In this document: positions 14,842-23,757 of the stretch, one piece after another
Layout: every line of letters starts with the position of its first letter
Position numbering within the stretch: the stretch's first letter is position 1
Source: Muribaculaceae bacterium
GTDB lineage: Bacteria > Bacteroidota > Bacteroidia > Bacteroidales > Muribaculaceae
Reading direction: 5' to 3'
DNA: 64,000 nucleotides
Assembly: GCA_017405965.1 (NCBI GenBank)
Contig: JAFQZK010000003.1
Span: 186,001-250,000 of the forward strand
Notes under the pieces: generated by a model
The model's input: the letters and a program-made list of their open reading frames with translations, nothing else
The model's database searches: none
What the model was told of the DNA's origin: nothing
Program-made: the position numbers and the translations under genes

Positions 14842-17800
14842 ATGAAACAACGACTAAATTTGATGTGCCGAGTGGCGTTACTGTTACTGGCGCTGTTGCC
14901 GGTGGCACTATCGCTCCAAGCCCAGGATACTTTCTGGGTGAACGGCATCCGTTATTCAATTGACTACGAGGATGAGTACTATTGGGGCACCCCCGATATC
15001 ATCACCCTGAGGGTGATTTCGGCAACGGGCAGCACGACCTATAGCGGCGAGATCGTCATTCCTGAAACGGTCAAGGTGAACGTGTCGCGTTACGAAGGTT
15101 CGTACTATGGCGGTAACTATGATATGTTCTGCCAGGTCACGGCCATTGGTGAAGGTGCCTTCCGCAATTGCACCGGCTTGACAGCAGTCCAGCTCCCCAA
15201 GAGCATCAAGACCATCGGCAAGAATGCCTTCTACGGCTGCTCGGGTTTGAATGAATTAACTATTCCCAACGGCGTGAGTAGCATCGGAGAACAGGCTTTT
15301 GCTTATTGCACAGGTCTGACATCAATGACGTTACCCAACTCGGTGACCTCGTTGGGATGGAACGCGTTTTACTCGTGTACAGGACTGAGCAACGTGACGC
15401 TCTCCAAGAGTTTGACCAGCCTTAATGGCACCTTCGTGGGCTGCACGGGCCTGACTACGGTGTCGATTCCCGCCGGTGTGCAGTCGCTCAACACCACGTT
15501 CAACGGCTGTACGGCATTGACGACGGTGCAGTTGCCTCGATCGCTTAAATCGATTGAAGAAGCAGCGTTTGACGGTTGCACTTCACTGGCGAGCATCTAT
15601 CTGCCCGAAGGCGTGGATTACATCGGCAAACGGGCTTTCCGAAACACGGCTTTGACGTCAGTGGAACTGCCGAGCCGTGTGTCTAATGTGTTCGATAATG
15701 CCTTTGAGGGCTGCTCGCAGTTGACCTCGGTCACGAGTCGCAACCTCACGCCGCCTGTAATGGCCAACAGCGCAATCTTTGACGGCGAGACCTATGGCAC
15801 TGCAGCGCTTTATGTCCCTGCCGTGGCTGTTACCCAGTACAGCGGCGCCGACTGGTGGAAACTGTTTGAGAACATCGAGGGCCAGGCCGCACTCGATACC
15901 CACTACGACTTTGAAGCCGGTGGCATCTACTACCTGATTACCGGCAGCAATACCGTTGAGGTGACCTACAAGGACACGAATTATAACAGCTATAGCGGCA
16001 ATGTGACCATCCCTGCCAGCGTGACCTACAACGGCGTGACCTATAGCGTTACCGCCATCGGTACCTATGCCTTCAACAAATGCACGGGTCTGACCTCAAT
16101 CGCGATGCCGGCCACCATCACCAGCATCGGCAGTTTTGCCTTTAATGGCTGCAATGGATTGACATCACTCAACCTCCCCGAGTCGCTTGCTGCCATCGGC
16201 GAGAGGGCATTCATGGACTGCTTGGGCGTGACCTCGTTGACCATCCCTGAAAATGTCACGAGCATCGGTGAATATGCGTTTTCCGGCATCAGAAACCTGA
16301 CGTCCCTCACCTGGAACGCCCGCGAGTGCTGGACCAACGGCAACATGATCACCAGTGGCATCGCTACGTTGACCATCGGCGACGAGGTGGTTGTGATTCC
16401 AGGAAATCTGGCCTATGTCTCTGTCATCACAACATTGGATATTCCGCAGTCGGTGAAGTTTATTGGTCAGGACGCTTTCAATGGCTGTAATGGCTTGACA
16501 TCGCTGACGATTCCCCAGAATGTGATTGATATAGGCACTAATGCCTTTGCAAACATCAACAACTTGACCTCGCTCGTGTGGAACGCCCGCGAGTGCTGGA
16601 CCAACGGCAATATGCCCACCTATCGTATCAATACGTTGACTATCGGCGATGGTGTCAAGATATTACCCTCCTATCTGGCCAGGAACTCCAAGATCACAAC
16701 ACTGTCGATTCCTGAAAGTGCAACTGTCATTGGCGCATACGCTTTCGAACAATGCAGCGGCTTGACCAGTGTGGTCATTCCTGACAATGTCACCTTCATT
16801 GGTAAAAGCGCTTTCTACAGTTGCTATAATGTGGCAGACCTCACATTGGGCAAGTCGGTGACGACGATCGATGCCTACGCCTTCATGGGTTGCCTCATGA
16901 GCACGCTCACGTGGAATGCGCGCAACCTCAGCCTGGATGATTCAGGCGAGTATAATAATCAGTACGATTATTATCACACGATAGAGAAGCCTACTGTTTT
17001 TGATTTCTCAACGGTGTCGCAGTTAACCATCGGTAACGAGGTGGAGCAATTGCCCAACTATTTCGCCTATCAATCCAATGTGAGGACTGTGGAGATTCCG
17101 AATTCGGTCACTGCTATCGGTGATTATGCCTTTGCCGAATGCGACTTGTTGACCGATGTCACGCTGCCGGCAGGCCTCATCACTATCGGTGAAAGTGCAT
17201 TCGAGAGCTGTGAGAATTTGGCGCATGCCGACTTGCCTGCCTCGTTGACAACGCTAGGTGCCCGCGCTTTTTATGGCTGTGATGACCTCACCAGCCTTGT
17301 CGTGCCGGCTTCACTCACCTCGTTCGGCAAGCGGGCATTCAACCAGTGTTTGGGCTTGGAAACCATCGTTGTCGATAGCGAGAACCCCGTGTATGATAGC
17401 CGCGAGAACTGCAATATCATGTTCAAGACCGCCAACGACAGCATCATGTTGATGGGTAAGAATGCAGTGCTGCCCAGCTCGCTGACGGCCATCCCCGACT
17501 CGGCCTTCTATGGCCATACCGAGATTACCCACATGGAGATTCCTGCATCGGTTAAAAGGATCGGCAAAGATGCATTCAACGGATGTTCTAACCTGACTTT
17601 TGTCACGCTTCCCTATGGGTTGACACAGATGGGTGATCGTGTATTCTACGGTTGCAGAAAACTGACTTCGGTCACGCTGCCGCCTGCACTGACTCAGATC
17701 GGTGAATGTGCATTCATGCTGTGCACTCAACTGAATTCTGTCACAATTCCTGCTTCGTTGACTCAAATCGGCAATCGTGCATTCTCCAATTGTAGTGCTC

Positions 17801-19386
17801 TGCAGTCGATCACTGTCGAGAACGGTAATCCGGTTTATGATTCACGTGGCAACTGCAACGCCATTATCGAAACTGCCAGCAACACCTTGACCGAAGGCTG
17901 CCTTTCGACGGTGATCCCGTCCTCGGTGAAGACCATCGGTCAGTATGCTTTCCAAGGCCGCTCGCCGTCCAATGTCACGATACCTGCAGGTGTTGAGACC
18001 ATAGCCAGTTATGCATTTTACCAGTGTGACGTTGAGAATGTCTCTTTTGGTGAAACACTCAAGTCTGTCGGTTATTATGCTTTTGGCGGCTGTGACAATT
18101 TGATGACGCTTTCCCTCGGCAATTCGGTTGAGACCATTGGTGATTATGCTTTCAGCGGTTGCGAGAAATTGATGAATATCGATTTTGGTCATTCGCTGGT
18201 ATCAATCGGCAATTATGCTTTCAGGAACTCTATCAGTACTGTTTATAGTGACAATCCTTCAATCTTCGTCGATGTTAACGGTGAAATGTTCATGCTTGTT
18301 CAATATGAAGGATACGATGACTATTACTATACACCCATCTATAACAATTATGACGGTTGGTATTGGTACCATAACTGGTACGGAGAGGAAATTTGGATCT
18401 CTGAAGAAGAACTGAATGAATTGATGAATGTCTCAGGAACGGTTACGATTACCTTACCTGAGTCATTGAAGACCATCGGCAGGTACGCTTTCTATGAATG
18501 CGAGGGACTGAGAAGCGTTGTGATGGCTCCGAACTCAGTGACATCTATTGGTGAAAGCGCATTCAGTCAGTGCCGAGGTATCGAGAGCATTGTCATTCCC
18601 GAGTCCCTCAAGACCGTGGACTATGGTGCCTTCACCGGTTGCAACATTGATACGGTTTGCATCAGTGACCTTGGGGCATGGTGTGACATCAACTTCTGGA
18701 ATTCTAATAGTAATCCCGTTAACGGAAGTGAAGGTCTGTATCTGAACGGCGAAAAGATTGTCGATCTTGTGATCCCCGTTGGTGTGAGCGCCGTCAAGAA
18801 AGAAGCATTTGCCGGCTACAAGGGATTGAATAGCGCAACGATCGCCAACTCGGTCAAGAGCATCGGATACAATGCATTTAATGGTTGCCAGAATTTGAAG
18901 CGTGTGGACATCGGTGACTCAGTGGATTCGATTGCCAGCTATTCGTTCCCGTATTGCACTAGTCTGGATACTGTCAGCCTGGGTCGCTCAATGAGGTTCA
19001 TTGGCTACATGTCGTTCTATAACGCTCCCATCGAGAGCCTGACTTCCTTGGCAACAACGCCCCCTGTCGTTGAGAGCTACAATCCTTTCACTTGCTATAC
19101 GACTGCCACCTTGCGTGTGCCGATGGCTTCGGTCGAGGCTTATAGGGCCGCCGATATCTGGAAGAAGTTCACTTACGTCGAGGGTATTCCCGGTGGTGGT
19201 CCCGGTGACATGAACGGTGACGGCGAGTTCAGCGTCAGTGACATCACGATGCTCATCAATCTCATCATGGGTGCCGGTGAGGAAGGAATCGATGATAATG
19301 TCATGGCCGATGTGAACGGTGATGGCACCGTCAACATCAGCGACATCGTTATGCTCATCGAAATGGTTCTCAAATCGACCAGATAG
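14842..19386 (+). CDS. Giant BspA-like LRR surface protein with C-terminal dockerin
   Basis: 1514 aa. Signal peptide about 1-28 (MKQRLNLMCRVALLLLALLPVALSLQAQ). Two BspA blocks each open with a cap (YSIDYEDEYYWGTPD near 35; YYLITGSNTVEVTYKD near 367), showing internal duplication. More than 40 LRR_5 repeats follow (TSIGEYAFSGC-type). Distinct inserts include a recurring WNARECWTNGNM block (near 490 and 585) and the NPVYDSRxNCN insert (near 850 and 992). Residues about 1135-1185 form a low-complexity, Tyr/Trp/Asp-rich loop. Paired dockerin repeats end the protein (about 1454-1514). It is probably a cell-surface adhesin; ligands cannot be told from sequence. It has its own promoter at 14727-14758 and a terminator at 19420-19460. 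Confidence 0.9.
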   Translation: MKQRLNLMCRVALLLLALLPVALSLQAQDTFWVNGIRYSIDYEDEYYWGTPDIITLRVISATGSTTYSGEIVIPETVKVNVSRYEGSYYGGNYDMFCQVTAIGEGAFRNCTGLTAVQLPKSIKTIGKNAFYGCSGLNELTIPNGVSSIGEQAFAYCTGLTSMTLPNSVTSLGWNAFYSCTGLSNVTLSKSLTSLNGTFVGCTGLTTVSIPAGVQSLNTTFNGCTALTTVQLPRSLKSIEEAAFDGCTSLASIYLPEGVDYIGKRAFRNTALTSVELPSRVSNVFDNAFEGCSQLTSVTSRNLTPPVMANSAIFDGETYGTAALYVPAVAVTQYSGADWWKLFENIEGQAALDTHYDFEAGGIYYLITGSNTVEVTYKDTNYNSYSGNVTIPASVTYNGVTYSVTAIGTYAFNKCTGLTSIAMPATITSIGSFAFNGCNGLTSLNLPESLAAIGERAFMDCLGVTSLTIPENVTSIGEYAFSGIRNLTSLTWNARECWTNGNMITSGIATLTIGDEVVVIPGNLAYVSVITTLDIPQSVKFIGQDAFNGCNGLTSLTIPQNVIDIGTNAFANINNLTSLVWNARECWTNGNMPTYRINTLTIGDGVKILPSYLARNSKITTLSIPESATVIGAYAFEQCSGLTSVVIPDNVTFIGKSAFYSCYNVADLTLGKSVTTIDAYAFMGCLMSTLTWNARNLSLDDSGEYNNQYDYYHTIEKPTVFDFSTVSQLTIGNEVEQLPNYFAYQSNVRTVEIPNSVTAIGDYAFAECDLLTDVTLPAGLITIGESAFESCENLAHADLPASLTTLGARAFYGCDDLTSLVVPASLTSFGKRAFNQCLGLETIVVDSENPVYDSRENCNIMFKTANDSIMLMGKNAVLPSSLTAIPDSAFYGHTEITHMEIPASVKRIGKDAFNGCSNLTFVTLPYGLTQMGDRVFYGCRKLTSVTLPPALTQIGECAFMLCTQLNSVTIPASLTQIGNRAFSNCSALQSITVENGNPVYDSRGNCNAIIETASNTLTEGCLSTVIPSSVKTIGQYAFQGRSPSNVTIPAGVETIASYAFYQCDVENVSFGETLKSVGYYAFGGCDNLMTLSLGNSVETIGDYAFSGCEKLMNIDFGHSLVSIGNYAFRNSISTVYSDNPSIFVDVNGEMFMLVQYEGYDDYYYTPIYNNYDGWYWYHNWYGEEIWISEEELNELMNVSGTVTITLPESLKTIGRYAFYECEGLRSVVMAPNSVTSIGESAFSQCRGIESIVIPESLKTVDYGAFTGCNIDTVCISDLGAWCDINFWNSNSNPVNGSEGLYLNGEKIVDLVIPVGVSAVKKEAFAGYKGLNSATIANSVKSIGYNAFNGCQNLKRVDIGDSVDSIASYSFPYCTSLDTVSLGRSMRFIGYMSFYNAPIESLTSLATTPPVVESYNPFTCYTTATLRVPMASVEAYRAADIWKKFTYVEGIPGGGPGDMNGDGEFSVSDITMLINLIMGAGEEGIDDNVMADVNGDGTVNISDIVMLIEMVLKSTR

Positions 19387-19419
19387 AGATAAGGCCTATC
19401 CGAGATCCAATGCAAGAAT

Positions 19420-19460
19420 GAAGGTGCGTCGACCATGACGCGCGACGCACCTTCGTTTCC
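19420..19460 (+). terminator. Intrinsic terminator after the giant BspA gene
   Basis: GAAGGTGCGTCG (19420-19431) pairs perfectly with CGACGCACCTTC (19443-19454), followed by GTTTCCTTG. The stem shares the GGTGCGTC/GACGCACC core with the leader terminator at 6021-6065. Confidence 0.8.
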
Positions 19461-19514
19461 TTGACCTGAAAGGGTGAATAAAGCACTTGAGCGAATGATA
19501 TTCTGGATGATGGT

Positions 19515-19546
19515 ATTGCTCAAGTGAAACAAAAACGCTAATTTTG
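19515..19546 (+). promoter_or_regulatory. Promoter for the Ig-like dockerin protein
   Basis: ATTG at 19515-19518, 20 nt, then TAATTTTG at 19539-19546, 36 nt before the start codon. Confidence 0.7.
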
Positions 19547-19582
19547 CATTTTATTAATGACCAACTGTAAAATTCTGAAACA

Positions 19583-20500
19583 ATGATGAGAATAAGACTT
19601 TTTTTCGTGGCCGCCCTGCTCCTGGCTATGCTGCAGGGTTGGGCTGCTCCCGCAGTGATAAACGTGAATGTCGGGGAATTGGACTTCGGCAATCTTGAGG
19701 TGGGCTACCCGGTGACCAAGTCGTTTATGGTATCGGGCACCAATCTCCAGGGCGACATCAATCTGGCAATCGAGTCACGGCACGACTTTTACTATGAAGT
19801 CACCCCCGAGACCATCACGCCCGAGGAGGCTGCTGGCGGTGCCGTCGTGAGGTTGAAATGCCTTCCCATTTCAGATTACCTGCATGGTGCAACCCTCCGG
19901 TTGACCAGTCAGGATGCCGAGGATGTCCTCATCCCGATTACAGCCACGGCCTACTATCCCGATATGTTCGTGAACAATCGTGCCGAGAACTTCACGGCTT
20001 TTGCCGGGGGATTCAGTAGGCGCACCGGCGTTGTCCGTTTTGCCGATGCCGAGATTCCGCCCACTCCTGGTACCGACCCCGTGTTGAGAGCTGTACACGT
20101 TGATTATATCGTGCCCGACTACTATTCGATCAGTGTCGAGGGTGCTGATGCCTCCCAATTTGGGGCCCGAATCGTGAGAGGCAGCTTCCTCACCAACATC
20201 TGTACTGTCGAGATTACTTATGTTCCTCGCTGTATCGGCACCCATTCGGCGACGCTCAAGCTCTATTGCAGCCGTGCAGGAGTCCCCCAGGTCACCATTC
20301 CGCTCAGGGGCGAGGCTGCCGAGGTGCTGGGTGACTTGAACGGTGACGGTGTTCTGGGTGTAGGTGACGTGACTGGCTTTATCAACCTGATGCTCAGCAA
20401 TGGCGAGATTCCCTCGCGCGTCGACCTTGACAGCAACGGTTCGATTGACATCAGCGACATCACCATCCTGGTCAACCGCTTGCTTAACGCTGCCGAGTGA
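19583..20500 (+). CDS. Secreted Ig-like (choice-of-anchor D) protein with dockerin
   Basis: 305 aa. Signal peptide MMRIRLFFVAALLLAMLQGWAA (about 1-22). Residues 24-120 form an ASH/HYDIN-like Ig fold (LDFGNLEVGYPVTKSFMV) like those in the neighbouring protease, and residues 125-240 a second beta-sandwich ending in CIGTHSATLKLYCS. The dockerin pair at 249-305 is divergent: GDLNGDGVLGVGDVTGFIN is intact, while the second repeat reads DLDSNGSIDISDITILVN. There is no catalytic domain and no T9SS-type C-terminal domain. It may be a spacer or binding subunit of the same surface assembly; that is inference. It is monocistronic, with its own promoter and a terminator at 20535-20570. Confidence 0.82.
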   Translation: MMRIRLFFVAALLLAMLQGWAAPAVINVNVGELDFGNLEVGYPVTKSFMVSGTNLQGDINLAIESRHDFYYEVTPETITPEEAAGGAVVRLKCLPISDYLHGATLRLTSQDAEDVLIPITATAYYPDMFVNNRAENFTAFAGGFSRRTGVVRFADAEIPPTPGTDPVLRAVHVDYIVPDYYSISVEGADASQFGARIVRGSFLTNICTVEITYVPRCIGTHSATLKLYCSRAGVPQVTIPLRGEAAEVLGDLNGDGVLGVGDVTGFINLMLSNGEIPSRVDLDSNGSIDISDITILVNRLLNAAE

Positions 20501-20534
20501 CCGATTAAGCACTTTTTGACAGCAACCACCACAA

Positions 20535-20570
20535 GGGGTGCGGCAAATTTTTCTGCCGCCCCCTTTTTCT
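20535..20570 (+). terminator. Intrinsic terminator
   Basis: GGGGTGCGGCA (20535-20545) pairs with TGCCGCCCCC (20554-20563) with one bulge, followed by TTTTTCTT. Confidence 0.88.
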
Positions 20571-20654
20571 TAATACGAATTTCGCTAATTAGACGAACTA
20601 AACGAAAATAATTATTAGCTGTCCAGTAAAAGCTCAGTAAGGAGCGGCCAGGGC

Positions 20655-20818
20655 ATAGGCAGGGGTGTAACGAGGCGAAGCCGAGTGCAACCCCTGTAAT
20701 AGTTTAGCCCCATCGGGGCGGCAGTAAAATTGACATACAGCGTGTCGCCCCTGATGGGGCTATTATTCGTGTTTGGTTGTCATTTACAAGAGTGTAGCGA
20801 AGCGGAACTCCTGCCTAT
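20655..20818. repeat. Nested inverted-repeat element (REP/BIME-like)
   Basis: Outer arms ATAGGCAGG (20655-20663) and CCTGCCTAT (20810-20818) are exact complements. Inside lie TAGCCCCATCGGGGCG (20705-20720) against CGCCCCTGATGGGGCTA (20746-20762), and AGGGGTG/CACCCCT-type arms around GAGGCGAAGCC. A related GC hairpin (CCCCGCTGGGG) follows near 20855. There is no ORF. With the rpmB leader it fills the 840-nt gap 20501-21341. It looks like an intergenic palindromic repeat family rather than a gene. Confidence 0.6.
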
Positions 20819-20969
20819 AACCTGACAGCCTTACGGGCTTAAATGTAACCCCGCTGGGGAGATGCCCCAACAGCTATATCATTGCCTTTCAGTACCTCCA
20901 ACAGGACTCCATATTGCGCTCCTTAACACCCCATTTTGAATTAAAAAACTAAAAATGAGGCCAAATCTG

Positions 20970-21000
20970 TTGCACGGTTCAAAAAATGGTTCTATCTTTG
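20970..21000 (+). promoter_or_regulatory. Promoter of the rpmB operon
   Basis: TTG at 20970-20972, 20 nt, then TATCTTTG at 20993-21000, a very good consensus, but 341 nt ahead of the rpmB start. Confidence 0.8.
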
Positions 21001-21006
21001 CAGCCG

Positions 21007-21341
21007 ATTTCGCGGCACATGTCTTGCTGGCGATGATGCTCATGCGTTAGTCAAGTCAAGAGTGTGACACTTGATCGTTGAAACTTCGATGTCAAGGCTA
21101 TGATGCTAAGTGCCTGGCAGTCAAGCGTAGGACGATATAAAACGAGCGAGATAACCCTTGCCAGATGAACCCGTAAGGTCGGTGGGCTTCTCACACCGAC
21201 AGGGTGATGTGGCCTCTGGTTATCCACACCCGGAATATTGTGCTGCGCCTGTGTTTTTCTGTGCACAGGCAGGCATGTAGCGCGCGAGTCGACTCAAGAG
21301 AGCATGTAAAACAAGAACAATAACTAAACGAAACAAGAACT
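21007..21341 (+). ncRNA. Long structured 5' leader of rpmB
   Basis: About 335 nt lie between the promoter and rpmB without a convincing ORF. Visible elements include GTCGGTG-N7-CACCGAC (about 21179-21201), an outer ATAACCC/GGTTAT pairing (about 21150 and 21220), and GCCTGTG with CACAGGC (about 21248-21273). The length and structure are unusual for this compact operon and suit a ribosomal-protein autoregulatory or other cis-acting RNA. No class was recognised. Confidence 0.5.
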
Positions 21342-21599
21342 ATGTCTAAAGTTTGTCAAATCACCGGAAAGAAGGCGATCACGGGCAACAACGTATCGCA
21401 CTCCAAGCGCAGGACGAAACGTAAATTCAACGTTAACGTCTTCAACCGCAAGTTCTATTGGCCCGAGCAGGGTCAGTGGGTACGCCTGACCGTTTCGGCC
21501 GCAGGCTTGCGCAACATCAACAAGATGGGCCTTGACGCCGCCCTGAAAAAGGCTGCCGCTGATGGCCATCTGACTGAAATCATGGTTATTAACAAGTAA
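21342..21599 (+). CDS. rpmB: 50S ribosomal protein L28
   Basis: 85 aa. It starts [29 protein letters not shown], the diagnostic bL28 start (CxxxGK ... GNxVSHSxxRTKR), and continues with LRVS-equivalent residues [13 protein letters not shown]. The length is normal for Bacteroidota. It binds 23S rRNA near the E site of the large subunit. It is first in an operon with rpmG (18-nt gap) and a DUF4295 gene. It is expressed from the promoter at 20970 through a long structured leader. Confidence 0.97.
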   Translation: MSKVCQITGKKAITGNNVSHSKRRTKRKFNVNVFNRKFYWPEQGQWVRLTVSAAGLRNINKMGLDAALKKAAADGHLTEIMVINK

Positions 21600-21617
21600 G
21601 AAAGGAGCAACTGTATT

Positions 21618-21806
21618 ATGGCAAAGAAAGCAAAAGGCGACCGCGTGCAAGTCATTCTGGAGTGCACCGAGCAGAAGGGTACTGGCGTTCCCGGCATCAG
21701 CCGTTACATCACGACCAAGAACCGCAAGAACACCACCGAGCGTTTGGAGCTCAAGAAATACAACCCCTATCTGAAACGCATGACCGTTCACAAGGAGATC
21801 AAGTAA
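21618..21806 (+). CDS. rpmG: 50S ribosomal protein L33
   Basis: 62 aa, with the bL33 pattern [18 protein letters not shown], then [23 protein letters not shown] and the final HKEIK. The Cys pair used for zinc in C+ paralogues is absent (one Cys only), so this is the zinc-independent form. It lies between rpmB and the DUF4295 gene, and is co-transcribed with them. Confidence 0.97.
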   Translation: MAKKAKGDRVQVILECTEQKGTGVPGISRYITTKNRKNTTERLELKKYNPYLKRMTVHKEIK

Positions 21807-21840
21807 TCGCAGTACAACCATTTAACGACGATATTAAGTT

Positions 21841-21990
21841 ATGGCAAAGAAAGTAGTTGCAACCCTTCAGACTGGTGAAGGACGCTCATGGAGCAAGGTG
21901 ATCAAGATGGTCCGCTCCGAGAAGACTGGCGCTTACGTGTTTGAGGAGCGCATGGTCCCCAACGACAAGGTACAGGACTGGCTGAAGTAA
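21841..21990 (+). CDS. DUF4295 small basic protein
   Basis: 49 aa, starting MAKKVVATLQTGEGRSWSKV and ending with NDKVQDWLK. It matches the short DUF4295 (PF14128) proteins that follow rpmG in Bacteroidota genomes. It is basic, and its fixed place in the ribosomal operon suggests a ribosome-associated role, but none has been shown to my knowledge. It is the third gene of the operon, 34 nt after rpmG. In many Bacteroidales ftsY follows; here a terminator and a CotH gene follow instead. Confidence 0.92.
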   Translation: MAKKVVATLQTGEGRSWSKVIKMVRSEKTGAYVFEERMVPNDKVQDWLK

Positions 21991-22019
21991 TTTCACAGTC
22001 AACCACAATACACAAGACT

Positions 22020-22056
22020 GCCCGACGCTGACATTCAGCCGTCGGGCGGTTTTTTT
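22020..22056 (+). terminator. Terminator of the rpmB operon
   Basis: GCCCGACGCTG (22020-22030) pairs with CAGCCGTCGGGC (22036-22047) with one bulge; a T7-type tract follows. Confidence 0.9.
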
Positions 22057-22143
22057 ATACTGGCGGCACCCTGGACAAGCAAGGCAATATCACCACCCGT
22101 TCCTCGTTATAAATGTGAATGAACCGTGCATGAGCCATACGGC

Positions 22144-23757
22144 ATGAAGAAAATCGCGATACATACTATTGTGGCGCTTATCACAATACTGTGGGGCATG
22201 AATATGAGTGCTCAGGACGGGCTGCGGCCCCGCGGCGACGTGAACGGCGACTGTGAAGTGACCATCGCCGACGTGAACATGCTGGTTGACGGTGTGTCGC
22301 GTGGGATTGAGTATCATCCGTTCTATACCTATGCCTGCGACATCAATGGTGACCGCGAGATCAACATCGCCGACATCAATCTACTCATCGATGCTCTGTT
22401 GGGTACTGAACTGCGGCCCATGCCCTCTTACTCGGGAACATTGCCCGTTCTCTATATCAATACCGAGGGCGGCCGTGACATCGTCGGCAAACAGAAGGAG
22501 GACTACCTGCATGCTGACTGGTGGCTGGATGCGATGGGCATCGAGGGATATGAGTCCATCGGGTCGCACGACGCTCCTCTGGGCCTGCTCATCAAGGGGC
22601 GGGGCAACTATACTTGGGAGAATTACAACAAGAAGCCGTTCACGATCAAACTCGACCAGAAATGCAGCATGCTGGGTATGCCCTCCAATAGGCATTGGGT
22701 GTTATTGTGCAATATGGAATACTGGATGGGCGATTTGAACGATGCAATACCCTTTGAAATCGGGCGGCGCCTGGGCATGGAATGGGCACCACGACAGGAA
22801 CCTGTCGAGGTGGTGCTCAACGGCCAGTACATCGGTCTGTATTTCCTCACCGAGAAGATAAGGATTAACAAGCACCGCATTAATGTCACCGAGCAGGAGA
22901 ACAACGAAACCAACCCCGATCTCATCACTGGGGGATGGCTTTTGGAAATCGATAATTACTACGCGTCTAACCAGATAAACTTGGTCGAGGGCAACGGCTC
23001 GGCGCTATGGATCACGCCCCATTCTCCCGACACGCTGAGTGCCGTCCAGCGGGAATATATCACCGCTTTGCTCACCGATGCCGATGCCGCCATCTACAAT
23101 CCCGACAAGGAAAGCGAGGAATGGGAACGATACATCGACTTGAACTCGCTGGCTGTCTATTATGTCGTCGAGGAGATTGTCGATAACCCCGAATCTTTCT
23201 CGGGGAGTTGCTATATGCACAAGGAACGTGGCGAGGACACAAAGCTGGTTTTCGGGCCGCATTGGGACGGGGGCAGTTGCTATGTGCGCCATGCGGCCAA
23301 TTTCCACGGTGATCATTTCATCTACGATGAAGTGCCCAGTGGCCTTCACCAGCACTGGATTGGGGAGATTGCCAAGTATCCCAGGTTTCAGGCACGGGTT
23401 CGCGAATTATGGGCGACATTTTATCGTGAGATTTATCCGTCAATGGACGACTATGCCTACTCATTAACGTCCCGCATCGAACAGGCCGGTGTGTATGACA
23501 ACCTGCGCTGGCGTCACTACTCGGGTGACTACGTCAGCATCACGTTCCGTTATAACCGGTATTTCAGGAGATATTTTCACATGAAGGTGGACTGGCTTAA
23601 CACACAGTGGGGTGTTGATACGATTGAAATTCCAGAGTCGCAAGAGCCAGTTCCAGATCCAAATTCGTATCAACAGAATGATGATGGGTGTTCAAACCGC
23701 AATACACAAGAATCATCAAGAGGCCACGGTGCACATCCCAGAGGAAAACAACGATGA
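22144..23757 (+). CDS. CotH-type kinase-fold surface protein with N-terminal dockerin
   Basis: 537 aa from the ATG at 22144; an upstream in-frame GTG at 22126 would extend the signal n-region. Signal peptide about 1-24, then paired dockerin repeats right at the N-terminus (29-85: GDVNGDCEVTIADVNMLVD, CDINGDREINIADINLLID), unlike the C-terminal placement elsewhere. The CotH domain spans about 95-500: the KGRGNYTWENYNKKPF motif, HWVLLCNMEYWMGDLND, VVLNGQYIGLYFLTEKI, GGWLLEID and a GPHWDGG block where characterised members have a WD-containing metal site. CotH proteins are protein kinases of spore coats and appear with dockerins in cellulosome organisms. The last ~35 residues are low-complexity and may reflect a frameshift. 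Secreted; substrate unknown. Confidence 0.88.
   Translation: MKKIAIHTIVALITILWGMNMSAQDGLRPRGDVNGDCEVTIADVNMLVDGVSRGIEYHPFYTYACDINGDREINIADINLLIDALLGTELRPMPSYSGTLPVLYINTEGGRDIVGKQKEDYLHADWWLDAMGIEGYESIGSHDAPLGLLIKGRGNYTWENYNKKPFTIKLDQKCSMLGMPSNRHWVLLCNMEYWMGDLNDAIPFEIGRRLGMEWAPRQEPVEVVLNGQYIGLYFLTEKIRINKHRINVTEQENNETNPDLITGGWLLEIDNYYASNQINLVEGNGSALWITPHSPDTLSAVQREYITALLTDADAAIYNPDKESEEWERYIDLNSLAVYYVVEEIVDNPESFSGSCYMHKERGEDTKLVFGPHWDGGSCYVRHAANFHGDHFIYDEVPSGLHQHWIGEIAKYPRFQARVRELWATFYREIYPSMDDYAYSLTSRIEQAGVYDNLRWRHYSGDYVSITFRYNRYFRRYFHMKVDWLNTQWGVDTIEIPESQEPVPDPNSYQQNDDGCSNRNTQESSRGHGAHPRGKQR

Noticed and set aside
14842-19386. Regular repeated blocks considered as a CRISPR array
   Set aside because: The repetition is at protein level (LRR units with varied codons); there are no short identical repeats with uniform unique spacers. 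No CRISPR array or cas gene was seen in the window.
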